The notes under the pieces: generated by a model | The model's input: the letters and a program-made list of their open reading frames with translations, nothing else | Databases searched by the model: none | Told to the model about the DNA's origin: nothing | Position numbers and translations under genes: made by a program | From: Pseudomonadota bacterium | Lineage (GTDB): Bacteria; Pseudomonadota; Gammaproteobacteria; Steroidobacterales; Steroidobacteraceae | Length of the DNA stretch: 26,330 nucleotides | Direction of reading: 5' to 3' | Assembly: GCA_003242685.1 (NCBI GenBank) | Contig: QGVD01000055.1 | Location: 1 to 26,330, forward strand | Shown: one piece after another, positions 1-7,966 of the stretch | Position numbering within the stretch: the stretch's first letter is position 1 | How the letters are laid out: every line of letters starts with the position of its first letter

Positions 1-75
1 CGACGAAATGTGTGGGGTTCCGGGGCGGGGGGGAGGGCGGGGGGACGGCGGAGGGGCGTGGGCCTAAGGGGAAAC
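1..75. other. Probable low-quality contig end
   Basis: The first ~75 bases are dominated by G-runs and lack the codon pattern of the helicase gene that should continue through them. The same kind of degradation appears at the other end of the window. This looks like sequencing or assembly error rather than biology, so coding calls should not be extended into it with confidence. Confidence 0.6.
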
Positions 76-1204
76 CCCGGTGACTGCTCTCCACTGCACG
101 TGCGCCTTCGAGCTCGTCGCTCGCCGCGAGCCGCTCGAGCGAGAGAGCGAGCTCTCCCGCACGTTCGGCGGCATGAGCGAGCATGCGGTCGTCGCCGAGT
201 GCCTCGATCTGCGCCGCGAGCGCCCGCAGCGCGTCGGCGAGATCCGTGAGCTGCGCTCCGATGCCGATCGAGATCGCCTCGTCGCCCCACGCGAGCCGGC
301 CCTGCCGCGCGGGCAATGCCGTCGCGAGCTGCGCGAGACTCTCCTCGACCTCGCCGATCGCGGCGCGCACCTCAGGGGGTGCCTCGTGCCCGGCGTTCAC
401 GGCCGCGGCCGCGAGCTGACTCTCCTTGAGGACGAGATCGATCTGCCGGCTGCTCACGCTCGCGCCGAAGAACTGCGCGGCGAGATCGGGAATCTGATGC
501 GCCTCGTCGAGGACCACGGCGTCGGCCGAGCCCAGGATGTCGCCGAAGCCGTCTTCCTTGAGCGCGAGATCCGCGAGGAGCAGGTGGTGGTTCACGATCA
601 CCACGTCGGCTTCCTGCGCCTCGCGCCGCGCGGCGAGCACGTGGCAGCGGGAGAGCTCGGGACAGCGCGCGCCGAGACAGTTGTCGCGAGTCGACGTGAC
701 GAGCGGCCAGACACTGTGTGAATCCGCGAGTCCCGGCACCTCGGCGAGGTCGCCCGTGCGCGTCGTACGCGCCCAGCGCTCCACCTTCGCGAGCATCCCG
801 TCGCGGGCTCGTGCGCCACGCGCGCTCTCCTCCAGGGCGAGCTGGGTCTGAGCGAGCGCGAGGCGATGCCTGCAGAGGTAGTTCGCACGACCCTTGAGAA
901 GCGCGGTGCGCACGGGCCGGCCGATCGCGCCGGCGACGAGCGGCAGATCCTTCGCGAAGAGCTGATCCTGGAGCGTGCGCGTGCCCGTGGAGATGCGCAC
1001 CCGCAGGCCCGAGAGGAGCGCCGGAACCAGATAGGCGAAGGTCTTGCCGGTGCCGGTGCCTGCCTCCACCACCAGCGTGCTTCGCCGCTCGAGCGCTGCC
1101 GCGACGTGCTCGGCCATGCGCAGCTGCTGGGGCCGGAAGCGGAAGTCGGGCAGCGCGCGCTGCAGCGGCCCGTCCGGGCCCAGGATGTCTTCGAGCTCGA
1201 GCAT
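1..1204 (-). CDS. yoaA: ATP-dependent DNA helicase, YoaA/DinG family (XPD-like), C-terminus cut by contig end
   Basis: Superfamily 2 iron-sulfur DNA helicase acting in the cytoplasm in DNA repair. About 400 N-terminal residues are present of a family length near 640. Read from the ATG at 1204, it shows a Q-rich start (RPQQLRMAEHV), Walker A EAGTGTGKT at residues ~47-55, and four cysteines placed as in the 4Fe-4S domain (C111 in NYLC, C176 in DNCLG, C181, C187). It then has VNHHLLLADL at ~204-213 and the DEAH box (VLDEAHQ) at ~231-237. The layout resembles E. coli YoaA more than DinG. No in-frame stop is seen before the left edge, but roughly the last 25 codons lie in low-quality sequence. No clear ribosome binding site is visible. 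Fold and family are certain; the YoaA-versus-DinG choice is inference from motif spacing. Confidence 0.9.
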   Translation of the reverse strand, partial: MLELEDILGPDGPLQRALPDFRFRPQQLRMAEHVAAALERRSTLVVEAGTGTGKTFAYLVPALLSGLRVRISTGTRTLQDQLFAKDLPLVAGAIGRPVRTALLKGRANYLCRHRLALAQTQLALEESARGARARDGMLAKVERWARTTRTGDLAEVPGLADSHSVWPLVTSTRDNCLGARCPELSRCHVLAARREAQEADVVIVNHHLLLADLALKEDGFGDILGSADAVVLDEAHQIPDLAAQFFGASVSSRQIDLVLKESQLAAAAVNAGHEAPPEVRAAIGEVEESLAQLATALPARQGRLAWGDEAISIGIGAQLTDLADALRALAAQIEALGDDRMLAHAAERAGELALSLERLAASDELEGARAVESSHRGFPLGPRPSAVPPPSPPPRNPTHFV

Positions 1205-1679
1205 CGATCCGGATGAAACCTGAAGGGTCGCGGCGCGGTCCGGCGGAAGTCGACGGGCCTGATGCACGCTACAGGCTGCGGCACGCTATCGCGCGCGCCG
1301 CAGCATGTCGAGCGACATAACGCGTCTCTGGCGCCCGCACGCACGCGCCTTCGTGCGCCGTTGCGCAGTGGTGCGCGCGCCAGCATGGGCACGCTTCTTG
1401 CAAACGCGAGGATCGCATCTTTTCGCCGGCGGAACCACATCTTTTCGAGCGCGAGGACGCGATCCCGCCTCGAACCGGTTGGCAGACTTCGGCCGCCCGC
1501 GGTTCAATGGGCGGGACAGAGTGCCGACCTGCGCGCCGGATCAGTTCGCCGAGCTTCAGCGCGGCTATAATTTCGTGCTCGGTCGTGATTCGCCGCGCTG
1601 CGTGTGTACGAATCCGTCCGCATGGCGCGGCGGTGCCGACAAGCCACTGCCGCGGGGTCTGAACACAAAGGATCTTCGC
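1205..1679. other. Long non-coding region upstream of PEP carboxykinase
   Basis: This 475-bp divergent region has no convincing gene. Open frames across it are arginine-rich and have no recognisable domain. It holds a TATAAT hexamer at 1566-1571 and a direct repeat CATCTTTTCG at 1416-1425 and 1438-1447, 22 bp apart. It probably carries the control region of the PEP carboxykinase gene and the promoter of the helicase gene. Confidence 0.6.
1566..1571 (+). promoter_or_regulatory. Candidate -10 element for PEP carboxykinase gene
   Basis: A perfect TATAAT stands out in GC-rich surroundings about 110 bases before the PEP carboxykinase start codon. No good -35 hexamer is found at 16-18 bp upstream (only weak matches such as CAGTTC or GTTCGC), so expression may need an activator. 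Confidence 0.4.
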
Positions 1680-3452
1680 ATGGCTACTGCTCCACATCTG
1701 CTCACTCCCCTCCCGAAACTGAGCCGTGAAGTTGCTGACTGGGTCGAATCGGTGCGGCAGCTGACTCAGCCCGACGCCGTACACTGGTGCGAGGGCTCGG
1801 AGGAGGAGATCCGGCAGCTCACGGAGCAGCTCGTCCAGTCGGGCGAGCTCATGAAGCTCAACCAGGAGCAGTTCCCCGGCTGTCACCTGTACCGTTCCCA
1901 CCCGAGCGACGTCGCTCGCGTCGAGCATCTCACCTACGTCTGCACGCGCTCGAAGGACGACGCGGGCCCCAACAACAACTGGATGGATCCGGCCGAAGCG
2001 CACGCGAAGATGGACGGCCTCTTCCGGGGCTGCATGCGCGGCCGGACGCTGTACGTGGTGCCCTACTGCATGGGCCCGCTCGACTCTCCGTATGCCCGCT
2101 GCGGCATCGAGATCACCGACAGCGCGTACGTCGTCATCAACATGGCCCTGATGACGCGCATGGGCCGCGCGGCGCTCGAGCGCATCGCCCGCGAAGGCAC
2201 GTTCGTGCGCGGCCTGCATTCCATCGGCGAGCTCGATCCCGAGCGCCGGTTCATCATGCACTTCCCCGAGGAGCTCACCATCAAGAGCTACGGCTCGGGT
2301 TACGGCGGCAACGCGCTGCTCGGCAAGAAATGCCATGCGCTGCGCATCGCGAGCTGGCAGGCGCGCGACGAGGGCTGGCTCGCCGAGCACATGCTGCTCG
2401 TGGAGCTCAAGAGCCCGCGCGGCGAGACGCACTACGTCGCGGCCGCCTTCCCGTCGGCCTGCGGCAAGACGAACCTCGCGATGCTGATCCCGCCCGCCTC
2501 GATGCCGGGCTGGGAAGTCTCCACGATCGGCGACGACATCGCGTGGATTCACCCCGGGCCGGACGGCAGGCTGTGGGCCATCAATCCCGAGGCGGGTTAC
2601 TTCGGCGTGGTGCCGGGCACGAACCCGGAGACCAACCGCAATGCCTACGAGATGATCCGGCGCGACACGCTCTTCACGAACGTCGCGCTCACGGAGGACG
2701 GTCAGCCCTGGTGGGAAGGACTCTCGACCGGCAAGCCCGTCATCGACTGGCAGGGCCGTCCCTACGATCCGGCGAACGGTCCCGCAGCGCATCCGAACTC
2801 GCGCTTCACGGTTTCCGCGAGGCGCAATCCGCGCTACTCGCCGCGTGCGGAGGACCCGCGCGGGGTGCCGCTCAGCGCCATCATCTTCGGCGGGCGGCGC
2901 CGCTCGGTCGCTCCCCTCGTCTACGAGGCGCGCGACTGGAACCACGGCGTGCTCGTCGGCGCATCCGTCGCCTCCGAGACCACCGCTGCCGCCGTCGGTC
3001 AGGTCGGCGTCGTGCGGCGTGATCCGATGGCGATGCAGCCCTTCTGCGGCTACAACTTCGCCGACTACTGGCGCCACTGGATCGCGATGGGCTCGCGCCT
3101 CACGAATCCGCCGCGCATCTTCCACGTCAACTGGTTCCGGCGCGACGCACAGGGCAACTTCCTCTGGCCGGGCTTCGGCGAGAACCTGCGTGTCATCGCG
3201 TGGATGCTCGAGCGCTGCACCGGCAAGGCGGGAGCGGTGGAATCGCCCATCGGCTATCTGCCGCGCGTCGAGGATCTCGACACGCAGGGCCTCAACGTCA
3301 GCGGCGATGCGCTCCGCGAGCTGCTGACCGTGGATCCCGCGCTCTGGCGCAAGGAAGCCTCCGACATGCGCGCGTATCTCGCGCAGTTCGGCAATCGAGT
3401 GCCGAAGGAGCTCGTCGCCGAGCTCGAGAAGATGGAACAGCGCCTCGCCTGA
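1680..3452 (+). CDS. pckG: Phosphoenolpyruvate carboxykinase (GTP)
   Basis: Converts oxaloacetate plus GTP to PEP, CO2 and GDP, the committed gluconeogenic step in the cytosol. The 590-residue length matches the GTP-type family (about 590-620). Visible signatures are the P-loop FPSACGKTN at residues 257-265 with the reactive cysteine (C261), the kinase-2 aspartates in STIGDDIAWI (~281-290), the PNNNWMDP block at ~97-104, and the C-terminal guanine-site region with FCGYNFADYW and NWFRRD. The start is chosen at 1680 because AAAGGA lies about 7 bases upstream and the protein begins there like its family. The open frame extends further upstream (to 1305), but that part is low-complexity and unlike any PEPCK. 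The gene is monocistronic, followed by a hairpin and convergent with the cyclase gene. It would supply the PEP used by the DhaKLM phosphorelay far downstream, though no direct link is visible. Confidence 0.97.
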   Translation: MATAPHLLTPLPKLSREVADWVESVRQLTQPDAVHWCEGSEEEIRQLTEQLVQSGELMKLNQEQFPGCHLYRSHPSDVARVEHLTYVCTRSKDDAGPNNNWMDPAEAHAKMDGLFRGCMRGRTLYVVPYCMGPLDSPYARCGIEITDSAYVVINMALMTRMGRAALERIAREGTFVRGLHSIGELDPERRFIMHFPEELTIKSYGSGYGGNALLGKKCHALRIASWQARDEGWLAEHMLLVELKSPRGETHYVAAAFPSACGKTNLAMLIPPASMPGWEVSTIGDDIAWIHPGPDGRLWAINPEAGYFGVVPGTNPETNRNAYEMIRRDTLFTNVALTEDGQPWWEGLSTGKPVIDWQGRPYDPANGPAAHPNSRFTVSARRNPRYSPRAEDPRGVPLSAIIFGGRRRSVAPLVYEARDWNHGVLVGASVASETTAAAVGQVGVVRRDPMAMQPFCGYNFADYWRHWIAMGSRLTNPPRIFHVNWFRRDAQGNFLWPGFGENLRVIAWMLERCTGKAGAVESPIGYLPRVEDLDTQGLNVSGDALRELLTVDPALWRKEASDMRAYLAQFGNRVPKELVAELEKMEQRLA

Positions 3453-3470
3453 TCTTCTCAGACGGAGAGA

Positions 3471-3496
3471 CCCTCTCCCCCGTCCGGGGGAGAGGG
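3471..3496. terminator. Perfect hairpin between convergent genes (bidirectional terminator or REP-like)
   Basis: CCCTCTCCCCC, a GTCC loop, then GGGGGAGAGGG form an 11-bp perfect stem. It sits between the stop of the PEP carboxykinase and the stop of the convergent cyclase gene. There is no T-tract on either side, so it may be a dispersed REP-like palindrome serving as an RNA 3'-end stabiliser rather than a classical terminator. Confidence 0.55.
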
Positions 3497-3510
3497 CATC
3501 GACGAAACCG

Positions 3511-4413
3511 TCAGATCTCCTCGCAGATGAAGCGGATGGTCTGCGGCGAATCGCGGTCCGGCAGACGTCCGAGACCGATCATCCCCTCGCCCTTGATCTG
3601 CAGGCTGTCGCGGCGGACGAAGGCTTCCTCGCCGTCGGAGGTCTGCACGAAGGTGCCGTTCGTGCTCTGATCGATGAGCACGAACTTGTTGCGGCTGATC
3701 TCGATGCGCGCGTGCAGGCGTGAGATGAGATTGCCCTTGACGACGAGATCGTTGTCCTCGGCACGGCCGATCGCGATGTTGGGCCGTGCCTCGTCGATCA
3801 GGATCTCGCGGTCCTGACACCGCAGACGCAGCCGCATCTGGCGGGTGCCGCGCGCCAGCGTCGCGATGGCCGGCACCATGCTCGTGACGTCCTCGGTCTG
3901 CCAGAGGACCTCGTACAGCGTGACCTCGCTGCCCTGTCCCCGGATCATCGCGATGTCGATCTGCCGCACGGCGGCGCGCCACTGCGGCGAAAGCCGCTCG
4001 ACGGTCGCACCGGTCGTGATGATCTGCCCGGCCTTCGCCTGGCTCGTCATGCGGTTCGCCGTGTGGACCGTGGCGCCGAAGACGTCGCGACTCTCGAGGA
4101 CGACGGGACCGAAATGACAACCGATGCGGATCGCGACCGGCTGGCCCTCCACCTTGAGCTGGGAGTGGGTGGAGATCTGCTGCTGCATCTGGGCCGCGGC
4201 GTTGAGCGCCGCGTCGGCGGTCGGGAAGGTCGCCATGACCTCGTCGCCCATGGTCTTGATGACCGTGCCCTGGTTCTGCTCCGTCGCGCTGCGCATGACC
4301 TCGATGCACGTCGCGACCATGTCGCGTGCGCGGAGGTCTCCCATCAGCTCGTACAGGCGGGTGGAACCGACGACGTCGGCGAAGAGAATGGCGAGCTCGA
4401 TGTCCTTGCCCAT
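3511..4413 (-). CDS. Class III adenylate/guanylate cyclase with C-terminal FHA domain
   Basis: A 300-residue soluble protein. Residues ~5-175 are a class III nucleotide cyclase catalytic domain: FADVVGS with the first metal aspartate D13, KTMGDEVMATF with K53 and the second metal aspartate D57, and DVFGATVHTANRM with D110 and R121. K53 and D110 are the residues that normally select adenine, so cAMP is the likelier product. Residues ~190-295 are a forkhead-associated phosphothreonine-binding domain with GR at 216-217, SRLH at 231-234 and NGT at 252-254. The asparagine of the usual VNxAxR motif is replaced by histidine (H117), which could reduce or alter catalysis. There are no membrane segments. 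The FHA domain implies control by a Ser/Thr kinase, none of which is in this window. It is divergent from the M28 peptidase. Confidence 0.93.
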   Translation of the reverse strand: MGKDIELAILFADVVGSTRLYELMGDLRARDMVATCIEVMRSATEQNQGTVIKTMGDEVMATFPTADAALNAAAQMQQQISTHSQLKVEGQPVAIRIGCHFGPVVLESRDVFGATVHTANRMTSQAKAGQIITTGATVERLSPQWRAAVRQIDIAMIRGQGSEVTLYEVLWQTEDVTSMVPAIATLARGTRQMRLRLRCQDREILIDEARPNIAIGRAEDNDLVVKGNLISRLHARIEISRNKFVLIDQSTNGTFVQTSDGEEAFVRRDSLQIKGEGMIGLGRLPDRDSPQTIRFICEEI

Positions 4414-4547
4414 GCAGCGAATCGACCGCTTCGACCGGGCTACCTTTTCCAGCCGGGCGAAATTATGGCAACTGGATTATACGCGACCGTCCCGGTCCCG
4501 CTACCGGATAGAATGCCGGCCTCTCAACAGGACCGGGGCTCTCAGGA

Positions 4548-5972
4548 ATGACCGTACATACCCGCCCATGGCGCGCCTGCCTGGCGCTGCTCTCCACCCT
4601 CCTCGCCGCGTCCGCGCTCGATGCCGCGCCGCTCGAGCGGGCGGACCTCGCCGCAGCGCGGGAACTGCGGCAGCGGGCGCTGAGCTCACCGCTCGCCTAC
4701 GACCTCGTCCGTTCGCTCACGACCGAGGTCGGACCGCGGTTCGCGGGGTCCCCGGGAGACGCGGCGGCAGTCGAATGGGCCGTGCGGAACCTCGAGCGGC
4801 TGGGATTCAGCAACGTGCGCCGCATGGACGTCACCGTGCCGCACTGGGTCCGCGGCCGCACCGAGGTCTCGATCGTCGAGCCCTTTCCACAGAAGCTCGT
4901 CGCCGTCGCGCTCGGCGGCAGCATCGGCACCGAGGAAGGCGGGCTTGCGGCGGAGGTGATCCAGGTCCGCGACCTCGAAGAGCTGCAGGCGCTCGATGAC
5001 TCGGCGGTGGCGGGCCGCATCGTCTATTTCTCGCAGCGCATGGATCGTACGCGCGATGCGAGCGGCTACGGCCGCGCCGTGCAGGTGCGCGCGCGCGGAC
5101 CGGCTGCCGCCGCGGCCAAGGGCGCCGTCGCGGTGGTGATCCGGACGATCGGCACCAGCAACAATCGCATCGCGCACACCGGCGCGACGGGCTACGTCGA
5201 TTCGGTGCCGCCCATTCCCGCCGTGGCGATCTCCAATCCCGACGCGGATCTCCTCGAGAACCAGCTCGCGTCCGGCCGTCCGGTGAGACTTTCGCTCGAG
5301 ATCACGGCGCGCGAGCTGCCGCCTGCGCGTTCCGCGAACGTGATCGCCGAGATTCCCGGCACGGATCGCTCAGACGAAATCGTGCTGCTCGGAGCGCATC
5401 TCGATTCCTGGGACATCACGCCCGGCGCGCTCGACGATGCTGCCGGCGTGGCCATCGTCACCGCGGCCGCGCGCCTCATCGCCGACATGGAGCCGAAACC
5501 GCGGCGCACGATCCGCGTCGTGCTGTTCGCGAACGAAGAGTTCGGCCTCTCCGGCGCCAGGACATATGCAGCGCAGGGATCGCAGGAGATCGCCCGGCAC
5601 GTCCTCGCGATGGAAGCCGATCTCGGTGCGGGGCCCGTGTGGATGATCGAGAGTCGCGTCGCACCGGAGACTCTGCCGCTCGTGCGTCAGATCCACTCCG
5701 TGGTCGAACCGCTCGGCGTCGCTCTCGGCGGCAACGAGACGAGCGGCGGTGCGGACATCGGGCCGCTGCGCAATCTCGGCGTGCCGGTACTGAGCCCGCA
5801 GCTCGACGCCACGAACTACTTCGACGTTCACCACACGGTGAACGACACGCTCGACAAGGTGAATCCCGAGCACCTGTCGCAGTCGGTCGCGGTCTTCGCC
5901 GTCGCGGCGTATCTCGCGGCGCGCGCCGATGCGCCGCTGCCGCATCTGCATCCGGTGGACGCGACGCGCTGA
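4548..5972 (+). CDS. Exported M28-family zinc aminopeptidase/carboxypeptidase
   Basis: Zinc exopeptidase likely acting in the periplasm on peptides. Residues 1-27 form a signal peptide (R-rich start, hydrophobic LALLSTLLAASAL, then DAAP). A protease-associated (PA-like) insert occupies about 120-250, before the catalytic M28 domain at ~262-455. Metal and catalytic residues visible are H284 in GAHLDSWD, D296/D297 in GALDDAAG, the E330/E331 pair in ANEEFG, D358 in MEADLG and the histidine of FDVHHT (428-429). The architecture resembles the plasma glutamate carboxypeptidase group. At 474 residues it is complete. The start ATG at 4548 is preceded very closely by CAGGA, so the ribosome site is tight. 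It is divergent from the cyclase gene across 134 bp and convergent with the TetR gene. Peptide specificity cannot be told. Confidence 0.92.
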   Translation: MTVHTRPWRACLALLSTLLAASALDAAPLERADLAAARELRQRALSSPLAYDLVRSLTTEVGPRFAGSPGDAAAVEWAVRNLERLGFSNVRRMDVTVPHWVRGRTEVSIVEPFPQKLVAVALGGSIGTEEGGLAAEVIQVRDLEELQALDDSAVAGRIVYFSQRMDRTRDASGYGRAVQVRARGPAAAAAKGAVAVVIRTIGTSNNRIAHTGATGYVDSVPPIPAVAISNPDADLLENQLASGRPVRLSLEITARELPPARSANVIAEIPGTDRSDEIVLLGAHLDSWDITPGALDDAAGVAIVTAAARLIADMEPKPRRTIRVVLFANEEFGLSGARTYAAQGSQEIARHVLAMEADLGAGPVWMIESRVAPETLPLVRQIHSVVEPLGVALGGNETSGGADIGPLRNLGVPVLSPQLDATNYFDVHHTVNDTLDKVNPEHLSQSVAVFAVAAYLAARADAPLPHLHPVDATR

Positions 5973-6052
5973 GCCGACCGGGCCGATCCGTGCGGGCAGG
6001 CGGCCCTGCCGAGACGTCGCGCAGGTGCCGTGTGCTGGCCCGCGCCGCCCGG

Positions 6053-6730
6053 TCACCTCGACTGCGTTCCCGGTTCGATGCCCGCGACGAGCCGGAACGC
6101 GCGCTCGAGCTGAGGCAGGAACTCCGGATCGTCCGCGCTCAACGGTCCGGGCGCGTTGACGATGGTGTTGTTGATCGTCCCGCGCACGACCTGGAAGGCG
6201 AAGCGGATGTCCGCGATCTCGCGCTCGGTGAGCGCGCGTCCGAGACACGCGGCGCGGTACTCGAGAAAGCGGTCGGTGGCCCTGCGGCCCGTCGCGCGGA
6301 AGATTTCCCAGAAGCCGGGATCCTTCATGCCGCGCTTGAGCGCGGCACGCCAGAGATTGAGGTGCTCGCCCACGATGGCGTACTCGCGCCGGACCGCATC
6401 GTGTACGACGGTTTCGGGCGTGGTGCGCGCGTACATCTCTTCGAGCGCGGCCTGACGCCGAGCCCGGAAGCGGTCGATGAGCGCGAGGAAGAAATGATCC
6501 TTGTCCGCGAAGCGGACGTAGAACGCACCGACCGAGCAGCCGGCGGCGCGCGCGATTTCCGCGACGCTGAGCTCGTCGAAGGTCTTGCGGCGCAGGAGCC
6601 TGAATCCGGCCGCGATGAGCCGCTCGCGGGTCTCTCGGCTGCGAGCCTGCTTCGCGGGCAGACTCCAGCGATCCTCCGCTTCGCTCCCGGGCGGTGATGG
6701 AGCGCCGACGGCGCTCACGTTCCTGCGCAT
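6053..6730 (-). CDS. TetR/AcrR-family transcriptional regulator
   Basis: A 225-residue DNA-binding regulator. Residues ~31-77 form the TetR helix-turn-helix: TRERLIAAGFRLL, then FDELSVAEIARAAGCSVGAFYVRFADKDHF. The rest is a helical ligand domain with no assignable ligand. The start at 6730 overlaps the last 16 bases of the upstream dusA gene on the same strand, so the two are probably co-transcribed. An in-frame extension further upstream exists but lies inside dusA and has no family resemblance. No catabolic gene lies next to it. It is one of two regulators in the window that could bind the shared 19-bp motif found further right, but nothing in the sequence shows that it does. Confidence 0.93.
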   Translation of the reverse strand: MRRNVSAVGAPSPPGSEAEDRWSLPAKQARSRETRERLIAAGFRLLRRKTFDELSVAEIARAAGCSVGAFYVRFADKDHFFLALIDRFRARRQAALEEMYARTTPETVVHDAVRREYAIVGEHLNLWRAALKRGMKDPGFWEIFRATGRRATDRFLEYRAACLGRALTEREIADIRFAFQVVRGTINNTIVNAPGPLSADDPEFLPQLERAFRLVAGIEPGTQSR

Positions 6731-7842
6731 GGCGGTGCGGATTCTACTCCACGCATCGCCCTGCCCCCGCAGGCCGCGAAGGCCTGGCGGATGAGATCGG
6801 GCCCCGCGTCTGCCACGCGCGCCCCTTCGCTCAGGATGCGCCGGTATTCGCGCGCGCCGGGCTCGCCCGCGCAGAGACCGAGCATGTGTCGCGTGATCGC
6901 CGCCAGACGATCGCCGCATGCCATCCTGTGCGCCGCATACCGCACCATGCGATCGATCATCTCCTCGCGCGAGAGCATCGACGCGACGTCCTCGGGATAG
7001 AGCACGCGCGCGATCTCCGCGAGCACCATGGGCCGGTGATAGGCCTCGCGCCCGAGCATCACGCCGTCGCACCACTCGAGCGCTTCGATCACCGCATCCG
7101 CCTGACGGAAACCTCCGTTGACGACGATGGTGAGCTGCGGAAAGTCCGCTCGAAGTCTCCGCACGACTTCGTAGCGCAGCGGCGGCACTTCGCGATTGTC
7201 CTTCGGGGAGAATCCGCCGAGCACCGCCTTGCGCGCGTGGACGATGAAGACCTCGCACCCGGCGCCATGGAGCGTCTCCACGAATTCGTGCAACGCTGCG
7301 TAGTCGCTCTCGTCGAAGCGCGCGATCGCCTCTCGCACGTTGCCCTGGCGCCCATCGACGATGCCGATGCGCAGCTTCACCGTCACCGGTACATCGACGG
7401 CCGCGCGCATGGCGGCCACGCACTCCGCCACGCGCTGCGGCTGCGCCATCAGACAGGCACCGAAGGAGCCGTCTGCGACCCGATCGCTCGGGCAGCCGCA
7501 GTTGAGATTGATCTCGTCGTAGCCGTACTCGGCACCGATGCGCGCCGCGGCGGCAAGCTCGTCGGGATCGTTGCCGCCGAGCTGCAGCGCCACGGGATGT
7601 TCTTCCGGATCGAAACCGAGCAGCCGCTCCCTGTCACCCCGCAGAATCGCCGCCGCGGTGATCATCTCCGTGTAGAGCAGCACGCGCGGCGAGAATCCGC
7701 GCAGGAAATAGCGGCAGTGGCGATCGGTCCACTCCATCATCGGCGCTACGCAGATGCGGCGATCCAGCTTGCCGGACGAAGGCCGCGTCGGCGCGTCGTT
7801 CCTCTCATCCTGGACGACGGTCTGATGCGCACATCGAATCAT
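6715..7842 (-). CDS. dusA: tRNA-dihydrouridine(20/20a) synthase DusA
   Basis: FMN-dependent enzyme that reduces uridine to dihydrouridine at positions 20/20a of tRNA, using NADPH, in the cytoplasm. Signatures are VAPMMEWTDRHCRYFLR near the N-terminus (FMN site), LQLGGNDP, NLNCGCPSDRV with the catalytic cysteine (about residue 117, the second C), VKLRIG (lysine ~156), VHARKA (histidine ~202) and IVVNGGF. The WTDRHCRYF and CGCPSDRV forms are typical of the DusA subfamily. I start at the ATG at 7842 (375 residues). A GTG at 7860 would add six residues and is possible. The N-terminal ~25 residues before the TIM barrel are longer than usual. It is divergent from the lipoprotein gene and overlaps the downstream TetR gene by 16 bp. 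Confidence 0.95.
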   Translation of the reverse strand: MIRCAHQTVVQDERNDAPTRPSSGKLDRRICVAPMMEWTDRHCRYFLRGFSPRVLLYTEMITAAAILRGDRERLLGFDPEEHPVALQLGGNDPDELAAAARIGAEYGYDEINLNCGCPSDRVADGSFGACLMAQPQRVAECVAAMRAAVDVPVTVKLRIGIVDGRQGNVREAIARFDESDYAALHEFVETLHGAGCEVFIVHARKAVLGGFSPKDNREVPPLRYEVVRRLRADFPQLTIVVNGGFRQADAVIEALEWCDGVMLGREAYHRPMVLAEIARVLYPEDVASMLSREEMIDRMVRYAAHRMACGDRLAAITRHMLGLCAGEPGAREYRRILSEGARVADAGPDLIRQAFAACGGRAMRGVESAPPCAGT

Positions 7843-7966
7843 GTTCCGTCTTCTTTCCACCTTCGGGATTTCAGTCTCGCGGTCCGGGCGCCGCCGGCAT
7901 CGTGGCGCGAGTCTGCCGATGGACGCAGCGGTTCACTCCTGAGCGCCGTGATGCTATTACGCTGCC

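Noticed and set aside
1305..1679. N-terminal extension of PEP carboxykinase
   Set aside because: The frame is open but has no PEPCK similarity, and the ATG at 1680 has a proper ribosome site and family-like N-terminus.
1269..3125. 618-codon open frame on the minus strand over the PEP carboxykinase gene
   Set aside because: It is antisense to a complete, motif-rich PEPCK. Its translation is Arg/His/Val-rich with no domain, a typical shadow frame in GC-rich DNA.
5995..6010. Hairpin GGCAGG/CCTGCC between the M28 peptidase and TetR genes as a terminator
   Set aside because: The stem is only 6 bp with no T-tract, too weak to call.
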